Shown here: positions 1 to 7,622 of the stretch, one piece after another
How the letters are laid out: every line of letters begins with the position of its first letter
Numbering within the stretch: the stretch's first letter is position 1
Source of the DNA: DATBED01 sp036276195
GTDB lineage: Bacteria; Patescibacteriota; Saccharimonadia; Saccharimonadales; UBA4665
Assembly: GCA_036276195.1 (NCBI GenBank)
Contig: DATBED010000062.1
Coordinates: 1 to 28,858, forward strand
Direction: 5' to 3'
DNA length: 28,858 nucleotides
Made by a program: the position numbers and the translations under genes
Notes under the pieces: generated by a model
What the model was told of the DNA's origin: nothing
The model's input: only the letters and a program-made list of their open reading frames with translations
Databases searched by the model: none

Positions 1-1
1 A

Positions 2-3000
2 ACCAAGACGCTGACGCACCGCATTGCTTACTTAATTGCCACCAATCGGGCGACGCCGTTCAACATTTTAGCAGTGACGTTTACCAATAAAGCCGCTAAA
101 GAAATGCGCCAGCGGGTGGCGCGGTTGCTGGGCGAAAACCCCGATAACCGCGGTTTCATGCCTTTTATGGGTACCTTTCATGGCATTTGTGTGCGCTTGC
201 TGCGTCAGGATGGCGAGGCGATTGGCGTACCGCGCAGCTTCGTGATTTTCGACGAATCCGACCGTCAGGCCGCCGTCAAACAAGTGTCGAAACAGTTGAT
301 GATAGATGAAAAGGCTTTTCCGGCCCGGGCGCTGGCCAGCCTAATCAGCAGTGCTAAGAACGACATGATTTTGCCGCAAGAGTATGCTGGTATAGCCACT
401 AGCCCCAGCCAACAGATGGCCGCTAAGGTTTACCCATTATACGAGCAGGTGCTTAAACAAGCTTCGGCGCTGGATTTCGACGATTTGATTAACCGAACCG
501 TGCAAATGCTGGAAGCTAATTCGGCACTGCGTGATAAGTGGCGTAGGCAGTTTAAGTACGTCATGATTGATGAATATCAAGATACGAATGCCGCTCAGTA
601 TAAATTAGTTAACTTGTTAACTAATGACCAAAAAAACATTGCCGTGGTTGGTGATGACTGGCAGTGCCTAGTCCCGGGCAGTCTTGTTGAAACAAGAGAC
701 GGACTTAAAAAAATCGAAGACATAACCAAGGGAGAGGAAGTCAGGTCGGCTAGCGGTTACAGCAAAACCGGCTATTTTAAAGTCTCGCGACCGAAAAAAT
801 TTAAATATACTGGTGAAGTTGTCCAAATTAAAACTGCTTCAGGTAAGGAACTTATATGCACGCCCAACCATCTTCTTTTTGCCAGATGGGGAAAAACTGA
901 TTCGTTCTTTGTCTATTTGATGTACTCGCGAATCAAAGGTTATCGGATCGGGTTGGCCAAAGGTACTAGGTTTGACGGTAAGAAAGACGATATAGGTTTG
1001 CGAGTGCGAGCAAATCAAGAGAGAGCAGACCGGATGTGGGTCATAAAAGTTTGTGAAAATCGTGAGGAGGCTACATATTTCGAAGCGCTTTTTGCCTATA
1101 AATATGGGATACCGATGCTAGTTTTTCAGGCGTATGCCAATAGGTCGATGGTGCTTAGCCAGCAGTCTATAGACGCGATTTATAAAGAGATTAATACTGA
1201 AGAAAGAGCTGAAAAATTGATGCGGGACCAAGGGTTGCTATTTGATTACCCCCACTTTCTACCTCAAGCAACTAGCAGAAATGACATCAAAAGGGTCAAT
1301 GTGAACGTTGTCTTATTTGGCGATAAGCGAGTTGGAGTTCAGAATAATTGGTCAGCAAGCAGGATTTCTGTTAATACGACCCAACGGCAAGATCTGCAAG
1401 TTTTCGAAGAATTAGGCTACACGGTACGAACTGGCCGGGCCGGAACATTTCGGAGCGAAATCCAGATGCTGGATTATGGAAAAATCGAAGCTGCCCTGGA
1501 GAGCATAAAACAAGAAAGTACTGGCGGGATACAGGTTAGTAAATATACGTTCATGACCGACAAGAAGTTCCTGTTTATGCTGGCCGGACAAATCCACCCC
1601 AGCATGATGCTCCCTATAGTAGAGGACGGTTTGGTAATTGAAGACAGGGTCGTCGCTGTTACCAAAAAGCCCTACGCCGGCTTGGTGTATGACCTTGATG
1701 TTGAAAAAGTCCACAATTACGTTGCTTCCGGAGTAGCGGTTCATAACTCTATTTATTCGTGGCGAGGCGCTGATTTTCGCAATATCTTGAAATTTGAATC
1801 TGATTTCCCGGGCTGCACTATCATTAAACTCGAGCAAAATTATCGCAGTACTAAAAACATATTGGATGCCGCCCACGCTGTTATTACTAAAAATGCTCAA
1901 CGTTCTGACAAACAACTGTGGACCGACGCCGGCGATGGTTTACCGGTACAAATAGTCCAAGTTGGCAACGAGCGAGCCGAAGGTGAGGCCATTATACGCC
2001 GGGTGCGCAACGGTGTCGATAGCGGCCGCCGGCACCACCACAATTACGCCGTGCTATACCGCACCAATGCCCAAAGCCGCTCCATTGAAGAAGCCTTTGT
2101 GCACTACGGTGTACCTTACCGCGTGGTTGGTGGCGTCCGCTTTTATGACCGCAAAGAAATCAAAGACATTATGGCTTACTTAAGGGTGATTTTTCAGCCG
2201 GAAGATCGGGTAAGTCTGGAGCGGATTGTTAACGTGCCTACTCGCGGGCTAGGCTCAGTCAGCCTACAGAAGTTTTTCGCTTGGCAACAGACAGAGGGCT
2301 TAAGCTTGGCCAATGCTTTACTGCGGGTTGGTGAGTGCGACGAGCTGACGCCCAAGGCCCGTCAATCGCTGGGCGAGCTGGGCGACATACTTAACTCGTT
2401 AAGGATCGCTAATGAAACGGCCACTGTCGCTGGTCTGATTGATTCACTGCTGCGGCGTATCGATTACTTGCATTACTTAAATGACGGCACGCTACAGGGC
2501 GAGGCTCGCCAAGAAAACGTTAAGGAACTACTAAGCGTGGCCCACGAATACCAAGATGCCGGATTAGCCGGTTTTCTAGAAGAAGTCGCCTTGGTTAGCG
2601 ACCTCGACAGCGCCGACTTCACTAATGATGCCGTGACTCTGATGACCCTGCACGCCGCCAAGGGACTGGAGTTCCCGGTGGTCTTTATGAGTGGTATGGA
2701 GGAATCAATCTTCCCTCACTCCCGCGCCCTGTACGATCAGAATGAAATGGAAGAAGAACGCCGCCTCTGTTATGTCGGCATGACGCGGGCCAAAGAAGAG
2801 CTGTATCTGACGCACGCCTCGAGCCGCCTGCTTTATGGTGGTGTGCAGCACAACCCTCCTTCTAGGTTCCTCTCTGAAATAGACGGCGAGCTAGCCGGCT
2901 ACGAAACAAATTCCGAGACTTCCCCTCAAGACATATTGACGTCCGCTCGAATGCCGTTGGCGGAAAGCGCGGAACTGGTCAGCGAGCCCAGGTATGTTCC

Positions 3001-3148
3001 TGACCTAAATGAGGGAGATGGGGTGCGGCATCAGATCTTTGGCCTGGGAACGGTTATGGAAGTAGAAGGTGACACAGCGGTGATTTACTTCAAAGGCAAG
3101 GGCGCGCGCAAACTTAACATTAGCTTTGCTCCCCTCGAAAAACTCTAG
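2..3148 (+). CDS. uvrD: ATP-dependent DNA helicase UvrD/PcrA (5' partial) interrupted by an intein
   Basis: Superfamily 1A 3'-5' helicase acting in nucleotide-excision and mismatch repair and in clearing replication conflicts. The open frame continues to the left edge: base 2 onward reads TKTLTHRIAYLI, the residues just after the Walker A GxGKT, so the true start lies outside the window and the internal GTG at 74 is not the start. Visible motifs: TFTNKAAKEM (Ia), MIDEYQDTNAAQY (Walker B/DExx), VGDDWQ joined to SIYSWRGAD (motif III, split by the intein), LEQNYRST (IV), TLMTLHAAKGLEFPVVF (V), EERRLCYVGMTRAKEELYL (VI). A C-terminal Tudor-like segment (FGLGTVMEVEGDTAVIYFKGKGARKL) is typical of PcrA/UvrD. 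Without the 361-residue intein the visible host protein is about 687 residues, as expected for UvrD lacking a short N-terminus. UvrD versus PcrA cannot be decided here. Confidence 0.97.
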   Translation, partial: TKTLTHRIAYLIATNRATPFNILAVTFTNKAAKEMRQRVARLLGENPDNRGFMPFMGTFHGICVRLLRQDGEAIGVPRSFVIFDESDRQAAVKQVSKQLMIDEKAFPARALASLISSAKNDMILPQEYAGIATSPSQQMAAKVYPLYEQVLKQASALDFDDLINRTVQMLEANSALRDKWRRQFKYVMIDEYQDTNAAQYKLVNLLTNDQKNIAVVGDDWQCLVPGSLVETRDGLKKIEDITKGEEVRSASGYSKTGYFKVSRPKKFKYTGEVVQIKTASGKELICTPNHLLFARWGKTDSFFVYLMYSRIKGYRIGLAKGTRFDGKKDDIGLRVRANQERADRMWVIKVCENREEATYFEALFAYKYGIPMLVFQAYANRSMVLSQQSIDAIYKEINTEERAEKLMRDQGLLFDYPHFLPQATSRNDIKRVNVNVVLFGDKRVGVQNNWSASRISVNTTQRQDLQVFEELGYTVRTGRAGTFRSEIQMLDYGKIEAALESIKQESTGGIQVSKYTFMTDKKFLFMLAGQIHPSMMLPIVEDGLVIEDRVVAVTKKPYAGLVYDLDVEKVHNYVASGVAVHNSIYSWRGADFRNILKFESDFPGCTIIKLEQNYRSTKNILDAAHAVITKNAQRSDKQLWTDAGDGLPVQIVQVGNERAEGEAIIRRVRNGVDSGRRHHHNYAVLYRTNAQSRSIEEAFVHYGVPYRVVGGVRFYDRKEIKDIMAYLRVIFQPEDRVSLERIVNVPTRGLGSVSLQKFFAWQQTEGLSLANALLRVGECDELTPKARQSLGELGDILNSLRIANETATVAGLIDSLLRRIDYLHYLNDGTLQGEARQENVKELLSVAHEYQDAGLAGFLEEVALVSDLDSADFTNDAVTLMTLHAAKGLEFPVVFMSGMEESIFPHSRALYDQNEMEEERRLCYVGMTRAKEELYLTHASSRLLYGGVQHNPPSRFLSEIDGELAGYETNSETSPQDILTSARMPLAESAELVSEPRYVPDLNEGDGVRHQIFGLGTVMEVEGDTAVIYFKGKGARKLNISFAPLEKL
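665..1747 (+). mobile_element. Intein in helicase motif III of UvrD, with a possible GIY-YIG-like endonuclease insert
   Basis: In-frame protein-splicing element of 361 residues (residues 222-582 of the visible frame). It starts at Cys1 (CLVPGSLVETRDG, block A) and ends VAVHN (block G, His-Asn) before extein Ser+1 of SIYSWRGAD; removing it restores GDDWQSIYSWRGAD. Block B is ICTPNHLLFARW (TxxH) and block F is YDLDVEKVHNYVASG. These are the complete residues of a class 1 Hint domain, so splicing should work. The roughly 200-residue insert between blocks B and F has no LAGLIDADG or HNH motif I can see. It has VYLMYSR..GYRIGLAKG, then Arg-rich RVRANQERAD and FEALFAYKYG, an order resembling GIY-YIG nucleases (Y, YxIG, R, E). 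The insert looks more A/T-rich than the host gene. The intein call is very secure; the nuclease type is tentative. Confidence 0.95.
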
Positions 3149-3176
3149 CTAACTGTCGCGGCACCGCTGTTTTTGC

Positions 3177-3182
3177 TACAAT
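3177..3182 (+). promoter_or_regulatory. Extended -10 box for the RpfB-like gene
   Basis: TGC-TACAAT, an extended -10, ends 12 bases before the ATG at 3195. The predicted 5' leader is only about six bases, with no Shine-Dalgarno sequence. I see no good -35. Confidence 0.5.
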
Positions 3183-3194
3183 TAGACATCTGAT

Positions 3195-4427
3195 ATGCGT
3201 AGAAAATGGCAGAGATTGAAACTAAGATTTGAACGTTTCCGCCGAGTTCGGCTGCCACGGCGAGTCAAAAAGGTTAAAAAAGCCAGTCGCCAGCCTTACG
3301 CTGTACCGGTTATTACCTTTAGTGTATTGATAGTAATCACGGCTATTGCCGCCTTAGTGGTGAGTAGCCATTCCACGCCTCAATCGAGTGCCTATGTCGT
3401 GATTGTGTCACACGACGGCGCCCATCAGGTGGTGCCGAGCCGAGAACCAACGGTCGGCACGCTCATAGCTAAACTGCATATTCGTTTGTATCAGGGAGAT
3501 GTAGTCGAGCCCAGTCTAAGCGCACACATCGACCAAGACAAGTTCCGTATTAACATTTACAGGGCCCGCCCGGTAGAAATTGTGGAAGGTCAACAGAAGA
3601 CTTTTACCTTTAGTGCTGCGACTACGCCTCGAGCCATTGCCGCCCAGGCTGGTATTAGTACCTACCCCGAAGACGAGTTAACAACCACACCGGTCGATAG
3701 TTTTACGGCCCAGGAGGCCGTTGGCAAAGTGGTAAATATCAAGCCGTCGGTGCCAATTAGCCTGATCCTTTACGGCACACCGATTGTGACGCGTACCCAT
3801 TCCGATACGGTCGCTGAAATGCTGAAAGAGAAGAATATTGTGCTTCGGAATGGCGATACAGTGCAACCTGACGCTACTACGCTGATTACACCTAACCAAC
3901 AGATTTTTATCTTACATGCCGGCACCAAGATTGTCACCGATACCCAACCGATTCCGGCGCCGGTCCAGACCATTAATGATCCTACTCTAACGGTTGGGAC
4001 TAGCGCGGTGCGCCAGCAGGGCGCAAACGGTGTTTTGCTAATAACTTTCCAGCTTGATGAAAAGACCGGTGCCCGGATTCAGCTGCAATCCGTACAGTTG
4101 CAGCCCCCGGTAACGGAAATTGTAGCTCATGGCACAGCGCCCGTGCCGCAAAGCAGTAACCTGTCGACTTGGCTGCTCAAACTGCGTGCTTGCGAATCCG
4201 GCGGCAACTACGCCGATAATACTGGCAATGGTTATTACGGCGCCTACCAATTCTCGCTAGGTACATGGGAGCGGCTGGGCTATAGTGGCCTGCCCAGCAG
4301 CGCTCCGCCATCTACGCAAGATCAGGCCATTGTGCAAAACACTAACCGCTCAGGTGGCGGTATAGCCAGCCAGAACCCCGGCTGTTACTACAAAACGGGC
4401 ATCTCGGCCTTCCCGCCGAGCCAGTAA
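3195..4427 (+). CDS. RpfB-like membrane-anchored cell-wall hydrolase (DUF348, G5, Rpf-type domain)
   Basis: Predicted resuscitation-promoting-factor-type muralytic enzyme. Order: a very basic cytoplasmic N-terminus (residues 1-32), one membrane segment (about 36-57, PVITFSVLIVITAIAALVV), two or three DUF348-like ubiquitin-fold repeats (AYVVIVSHDGAHQVVPSREPTVGTLI; KTFTFSAATTPRAIAAQAGI; TPIVTRTHSDTVAEMLKEKNI), a G5-like segment (about 250-300), and a C-terminal lysozyme-fold Rpf domain (about 325-410). That domain has LRACESGGNYADNTGNGYYGAYQFSLGTW split across its hallmark motifs, with the catalytic Glu in ACESGGN. Actinobacterial RpfB has the same architecture; Rpf enzymes cleave peptidoglycan with a lytic-transglycosylase-like fold. 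The stop is one base from the ksgA ATG, so the two are probably co-transcribed, an order (rpfB-ksgA) also seen in Actinobacteria. The ATG at 3195 fits the nearby -10. Confidence 0.88.
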   Translation: MRRKWQRLKLRFERFRRVRLPRRVKKVKKASRQPYAVPVITFSVLIVITAIAALVVSSHSTPQSSAYVVIVSHDGAHQVVPSREPTVGTLIAKLHIRLYQGDVVEPSLSAHIDQDKFRINIYRARPVEIVEGQQKTFTFSAATTPRAIAAQAGISTYPEDELTTTPVDSFTAQEAVGKVVNIKPSVPISLILYGTPIVTRTHSDTVAEMLKEKNIVLRNGDTVQPDATTLITPNQQIFILHAGTKIVTDTQPIPAPVQTINDPTLTVGTSAVRQQGANGVLLITFQLDEKTGARIQLQSVQLQPPVTEIVAHGTAPVPQSSNLSTWLLKLRACESGGNYADNTGNGYYGAYQFSLGTWERLGYSGLPSSAPPSTQDQAIVQNTNRSGGGIASQNPGCYYKTGISAFPPSQ

Positions 4428-4428
4428 G

Positions 4429-5220
4429 ATGAGCGAATCGCCCTTAGCTAAAAAATCTCTGGGCCAGCATTGGTTATCTGACCCGGCCAGCCTCCAAGCC
4501 ATGTGCGATGCCGCCGACATCGATAAAGAAGATGTGGTTCTGGAAATCGGGCCCGGCCTGGGTACGCTAACCGAGCTTTTAGTAAAACAAGCTAAACAGG
4601 TCATAGCTGTGGAATTCGACTCTATTTTAGCCGCAAACTTGCCCCACCGCGTACCGGCCGCCAACCTTCAAGTTGTTTCGCAAGACATCATGGCTTTCGA
4701 CTTCAGCGACTTGCCACCAGATTACAAGATCGTTGCCAATATTCCATACTACTTAACCAGCAACTTAATTCGCATGATTAGCGAGGCCCAAAACCGGCCC
4801 AAAACAGCCGCTTTATTGGTGCAAAAAGAGGTTGCCGAGAGGGTAGCGGCTAAACCAGGCGCCATGTCGTTACTTAGTATCACAGCCCAATTTTATTGGC
4901 AAGCTAGCCTAGGCCAAATCGTGCCGGCTAAGCTATTTACGCCCTCACCTAAAGTCGACTCCCAAATTCTAATTTTACGAAGACTAGATAAGACCGTCTT
5001 TCCAGACGTTAAGCCGCAGGATTTCTTCCGTCTGACCAAAGCTGGCTTCAGCCAGCGCCGTAAAACCCTGCTTAACTCCTTGAGCGGCGGACTCAATGTC
5101 AGCCGAGACGAAGCTAAAGCTTTGTGCGAACGAGCCTTCATAGATTGTGCCCTCCGGCCCCAGACCTTAAGCCTGGAAGAATGGCGCCAACTTTACTTGG
5201 CCCAAACCTTTAACGCTTGA
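4429..5220 (+). CDS. rsmA: 16S rRNA (adenine1518/1519-N6)-dimethyltransferase KsgA/RsmA
   Basis: Uses S-adenosylmethionine to dimethylate the two adjacent adenines in helix 45 of 16S rRNA, a late 30S assembly checkpoint. Motifs: KKSLGQHWL at the N-terminus, the SAM-binding loop EIGPGLGTLT (residues 39-48), acidic VEFD (61-64), catalytic NIPYY (104-108) and the family signature FTPSPKVDS. The 263-residue length is normal. The ATG lies one base after the RpfB-like stop, pointing to translational coupling. The TGA stop is embedded in the -35 element of the next gene. Confidence 0.96.
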   Translation: MSESPLAKKSLGQHWLSDPASLQAMCDAADIDKEDVVLEIGPGLGTLTELLVKQAKQVIAVEFDSILAANLPHRVPAANLQVVSQDIMAFDFSDLPPDYKIVANIPYYLTSNLIRMISEAQNRPKTAALLVQKEVAERVAAKPGAMSLLSITAQFYWQASLGQIVPAKLFTPSPKVDSQILILRRLDKTVFPDVKPQDFFRLTKAGFSQRRKTLLNSLSGGLNVSRDEAKALCERAFIDCALRPQTLSLEEWRQLYLAQTFNA

Positions 5221-5246
5221 CGTGTTAAGTATTAAACGATTACACT
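5217..5246 (+). promoter_or_regulatory. Promoter of the first marR gene, predicted leaderless
   Basis: TTGACG (5217-5222), an 18-base spacer and TACACT (5241-5246), followed by exactly six bases and the ATG at 5253. With standard -10 geometry the first transcribed base is the A of the ATG. The -35 overlaps the ksgA stop codon. Confidence 0.72.
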
Positions 5247-5252
5247 CGTAAT

Positions 5253-5717
5253 ATGGGGCCAACCAATAATCTTAACTATCTGTTAAACCATGTCGCGGCT
5301 GTCACTAGCAAGCAGTCCGACCAAATATTGCATGAGCAACTGGACATCGGCCTTAGCCAGTACCGAATTTTAATGGTGCTAGAGTGGAATCCGCGTATCG
5401 GCCAAAAGGCCATCGCCACTTCGCTTGGCCAAACCGAGGCCAGCATCAGCCGCCAGATCAAGTTATTGCAAAAGAAGGGCCTACTAGCCTCGCGCCAAGA
5501 CCCGCACAATAAGCGCAAACATATCACGGCTCCCACGCCACTGGGAATGCAAGTTACCGAAGCGGCTACCAACATCTTACGCCGTAGCTTTGGGCCAGAC
5601 TTCGCCAGCCTGGGCGAAGACCACCTGATGCAACTTATCACTAACCTGCAGCAGCTCCATAAGATTGTCTGCCGGTCGGGCAAGCTTGGCGCCTGCGACC
5701 ACCAGCTCGGCCTCTAA
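5253..5717 (+). CDS. MarR-family winged-helix transcriptional regulator
   Basis: Likely homodimeric DNA-binding repressor. 154 residues, usual for MarR. N-terminal helices (1-40) for dimerisation, then LSQYRILMVLEWNPRIGQKAIATSLGQ, recognition helix TEASISRQIKLLQKKGLL, the basic wing SRQDPHNKRKHITAPTPLG (equivalent to the usual D-x-R-x(4-5)-L-T) and a C-terminal dimerisation helix. It is transcribed from its own leaderless promoter. No palindromic operator is obvious in the short upstream gap, and nothing in the sequence identifies the ligand or targets. Confidence 0.88.
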   Translation: MGPTNNLNYLLNHVAAVTSKQSDQILHEQLDIGLSQYRILMVLEWNPRIGQKAIATSLGQTEASISRQIKLLQKKGLLASRQDPHNKRKHITAPTPLGMQVTEAATNILRRSFGPDFASLGEDHLMQLITNLQQLHKIVCRSGKLGACDHQLGL

Positions 5718-5745
5718 AGCACTAGTATTTCTTAACCAGAGGGTG

Positions 5746-5751
5746 TATAAT
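5746..5751 (+). promoter_or_regulatory. -10 box of the tmRNA gene
   Basis: A consensus TATAAT ending ten bases before the mature tmRNA 5' G at 5762. The predicted start is about 5758, leaving a short 5' leader for RNase P to remove. No convincing -35. Confidence 0.6.
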
Positions 5752-5761
5752 AACAGATTAC

Positions 5762-6130
5762 GGGGCTGAATTTTAAGCTCGACGTTGGACTTTATCGGTT
5801 AGATCAGCAGGTCGCTTGTCAGCGTATAGACACACTCAATAGATGCAAATCCTTTGAAAAAGTTAGCTAGTCTGTTTCAGCCTAAGCTAACCCCAGCTTT
5901 TAGCTTCGCCTAAAAGCAATGCCTGATACGACCCAGATAGTTGAAAGGCATTTCATATCTTCTGGACGCTCGTGTTGAATTGTCCGAGCAACGCGCTAAG
6001 ATCAGGACTGCCGCAGCCAGTTTTTTGTTCGTTTTAAGCTGACTGCCTAAGACATTTAAGCGGACTATGCCTGTAGAAGACTAACCAGATGAACCGGCGG
6101 ACGCGGGGGCAGTACCCGCCAGCTCCTCCA
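5762..6130 (+). ncRNA. ssrA: tmRNA (transfer-messenger RNA)
   Basis: Rescues stalled ribosomes by trans-translation. The 5' GGGGCTG pairs with the 3' CAGCTCC (one G-U) as the acceptor stem, followed by U and an encoded CCA. The tag frame begins at GCA (5845) after ..ATAGAT and reads ANPLKKLASLFQ...PAFSFA, 22 codons, stopping at TAA 5911-5913. The stop lies in a stem, GCTTTTAG / CTAAAAGC, as in helix 5 of other tmRNAs. The 3' part GGACGCGGG...CCCGCCAGCTCC matches the canonical tmRNA end. Odd points: the seven-base T-loop is GGCAGTA rather than TTCRANY, the discriminator is U rather than A, and the tag does not end in the usual LAA/ALAA. The call rests on conserved ends plus the tag frame; pseudoknots were not folded. 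Confidence 0.88.
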
Positions 6131-6141
6131 AATGAGCATTA
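6122..6141 (+). repeat. ssrA 3'-end direct repeat, copy 1 (possible att site)
   Basis: GCTCCTCCAAATGAGCATTA covers the last bases of tmRNA, its CCA and the first arm of its terminator. An exact 20-base copy lies at 6965-6984, so the two bracket the CPBP protease gene. Duplication of the 3' end of ssrA is a classical sign of site-specific integration; no integrase gene remains here. Confidence 0.65.
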
Positions 6142-6167
6142 TCGACATTCGATAGTGCTTTTTTGTT
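6134..6167 (+). terminator. Rho-independent terminator of tmRNA
   Basis: AGCATTATCGA, loop CAT, TCGATAGTGCT (one G-U) followed by a run of T. It directly follows the CCA end of tmRNA. Its tail TAGTGCTTTTTTGTT recurs exactly at 7641-7655. Confidence 0.8.
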
Positions 6168-6217
6168 ACCCGGAGCTTATGCTTTGACATGCTTACAAAA
6201 TATGACAGTATAGGGCC

Positions 6218-6901
6218 GTGAGTTTACACTTCGATGCAAGAGAATTGCCAGCGCAAGATTTACCTAATTTTGAGTCGTCTCCTGAAGCAAGTCGTATTAA
6301 AGTTCAAGCTGCAACATCTGTAGGCTTTGGGGCCCTATCCTGCGGTGCATTGCTGGCTATGTATGGGTCTAGCAAAGCCGGAAGCTTATCAAGCGCGCCA
6401 ATAAATTCGAATTGGCGCTACAGAGACACGCTCAAAATGTGTGCCGTAGGTTCTCTTGGTTGCGAAACCGCAGCATGGGTATTAGAAAAGTTTGGTGTCA
6501 GGGTGGGTAACTCGGGAACTGAAGAAATAAAAAACATGATAGAGTCTCGTCCCAATTTGGCGGCAGTTTTAGTTGTAGGCGTTACGCCCGTTTTTGAGGA
6601 GGCTATAAATAGACTACTTCCGTCAGCAATCGCTGATAGAGTAATGCCATCAAAAAGAAACTCTAATCGATGGCCTCTCGGCATAGCTTCTTCGTTGGTC
6701 TTTGCAGCAATGCATGGCTTTGAGAATAATAGCGGTCGCAAAATCAACCCGGCCCCCCTTGCCGTTGCTGGCTTATCGGCTTGGTATATACAAAGACAAG
6801 GAGGATATAAACATGCAGTTATAGACCATGCGCTTAACAATGCATTCTTTATCTATGTTTATATGACAGGACATCGAAGTCCTAACTTTGAAAGTAAGTA
6901 A
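6218..6901 (+). CDS. CPBP (CAAX/ABI-type) intramembrane protease
   Basis: Predicted membrane-embedded metal- or glutamate-dependent protease of the CPBP family. 227 residues with several hydrophobic helices. Family motifs in order: FEEAINR (the EExxxR motif, about residues 127-133), FAAMHGF (FxxxH) and DHALNNAFF (HxxxN). A GTG start at 6218 gives MSLHFDAREL; no Shine-Dalgarno. A TTGACA lies at 6184-6189 with a poor TATAGG at 6209-6214. In bacteria such proteins are linked to prenyl-protein-like processing, bacteriocin immunity and self-protection; which applies is unknown. It lies alone between two copies of the ssrA 3' end, consistent with a transferred cargo gene, and looks more A/T-rich than the core genes. 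Confidence 0.8.
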   Translation: MSLHFDARELPAQDLPNFESSPEASRIKVQAATSVGFGALSCGALLAMYGSSKAGSLSSAPINSNWRYRDTLKMCAVGSLGCETAAWVLEKFGVRVGNSGTEEIKNMIESRPNLAAVLVVGVTPVFEEAINRLLPSAIADRVMPSKRNSNRWPLGIASSLVFAAMHGFENNSGRKINPAPLAVAGLSAWYIQRQGGYKHAVIDHALNNAFFIYVYMTGHRSPNFESK

Positions 6902-6964
6902 GGACTAAGATATATCGCCATCGCCCCAGTTCTGGCTCAACTTGGGGCCAATTCTTTGTTTCGG

Positions 6965-6984
6965 GCTCCTCCAAATGAGCATTA
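6965..6984 (+). repeat. ssrA 3'-end direct repeat, copy 2 (possible att site)
   Basis: Exact 20-base match to 6122-6141, including the TCCTCCA tail of tmRNA, although no tmRNA body precedes it here. The matching part upstream of the hairpin (GCTCCTCC) has no role in a terminator, which favours a true duplication. Confidence 0.65.
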
Positions 6985-7007
6985 GAGATATTTTCTAGTG
7001 CTCATTT
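6973..7007 (+). terminator. Hairpin terminator after the CPBP gene
   Basis: AAATGAGCATTAGA, loop GATATTT, TCTAGTGCTCATTT: a 14-bp stem with one G-U. The A-run on one side and T-run on the other would let it work in both directions. It is related to the tmRNA terminator, with the same outer stem and a different loop. Confidence 0.65.
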
Positions 7008-7068
7008 GTTGTCTTTTAGCCTAGTTAGGCTTATGCTTAAAGCAAACTTAGTAACAAGGATTATTCGG

Positions 7069-7615
7069 ATGGGCAAACTCCGTAGAAATGAAACAGGTTT
7101 TGGGGCGATTGAGGTATTACTGGCACTTATTTTTGTGGCAATCGTAGCCTTTCATAGGGATCTATGTCGCACACAACCGCAGCAATAAGCCTGCAGCCAG
7201 TACGACTACTAGTACAACTACAACGCCAACAACGACGACATCCAAGCCACACACCGCTCAAGAAGCGGTTGCTTTTGTACAAAAGACGTATGATGACTAC
7301 CTGACGGCCCTAAATAATGCCAACAACGCCACTTCAAATACTCAGCCAGTGGCACAGGTAGGATTGTCAGCCGTGAAAGATAATCTATCATCTGATCTGT
7401 ACGCAAAAGCCGCCGCTGTTACTCAAGCAACTCCTTTTAGCTGTACCGCACAGTTTGTAGCCGACAAATACACGGCTTCACTGTCCTCAAGCAATAAGAC
7501 CAGTGCGGTTGTAGCGGTTTCTATTTCAAACGGTGGTGGCCAGAGTACTGACGGCATGAAGACCACAGTAGATTTGACCACCCTTAAAATAACGTCTGTT
7601 ACTTGCCCAAGTTAA
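7069..7615 (+). pseudogene. Type IV pilin-like protein, frameshifted near 7150-7153
   Basis: N-terminus MGKLRRNETG^FGAIEVLLALIF is a class III prepilin signal: short basic leader, Gly before the cleavage point, Phe+1 and Glu+5, then a hydrophobic helix. AAGGA (7056-7060) lies eight bases before this ATG, so 7069 is preferred over 7006. The frame then runs to a stop at 7186. If one base is skipped at TTT-C (7150-7153), translation continues IGIYVAHNRSNK, a Thr-rich linker (about 7205-7250) and a globular part ending ITSVTCPS at 7615, with two Cys for a possible disulfide. The continuation fits so well that this is one gene with a +1 shift: a recent mutation, a sequencing error or programmed frameshifting. 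The visible 7349-7615 frame alone is only its C-terminal part. Confidence 0.7.
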
Positions 7616-7622
7616 TACCGCA

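Noticed and set aside
74..76. UvrD starting at GTG 74
   Set aside because: The frame upstream to base 2 encodes the conserved residues after Walker A, so the gene is truncated by the window edge.
7006..7068. Pilin-like gene starting at 7006
   Set aside because: It would start within the hairpin at 6973-7007 and add a hydrophobic stretch before the prepilin leader; ATG 7069 has AAGGA at good spacing and a proper leader peptide.
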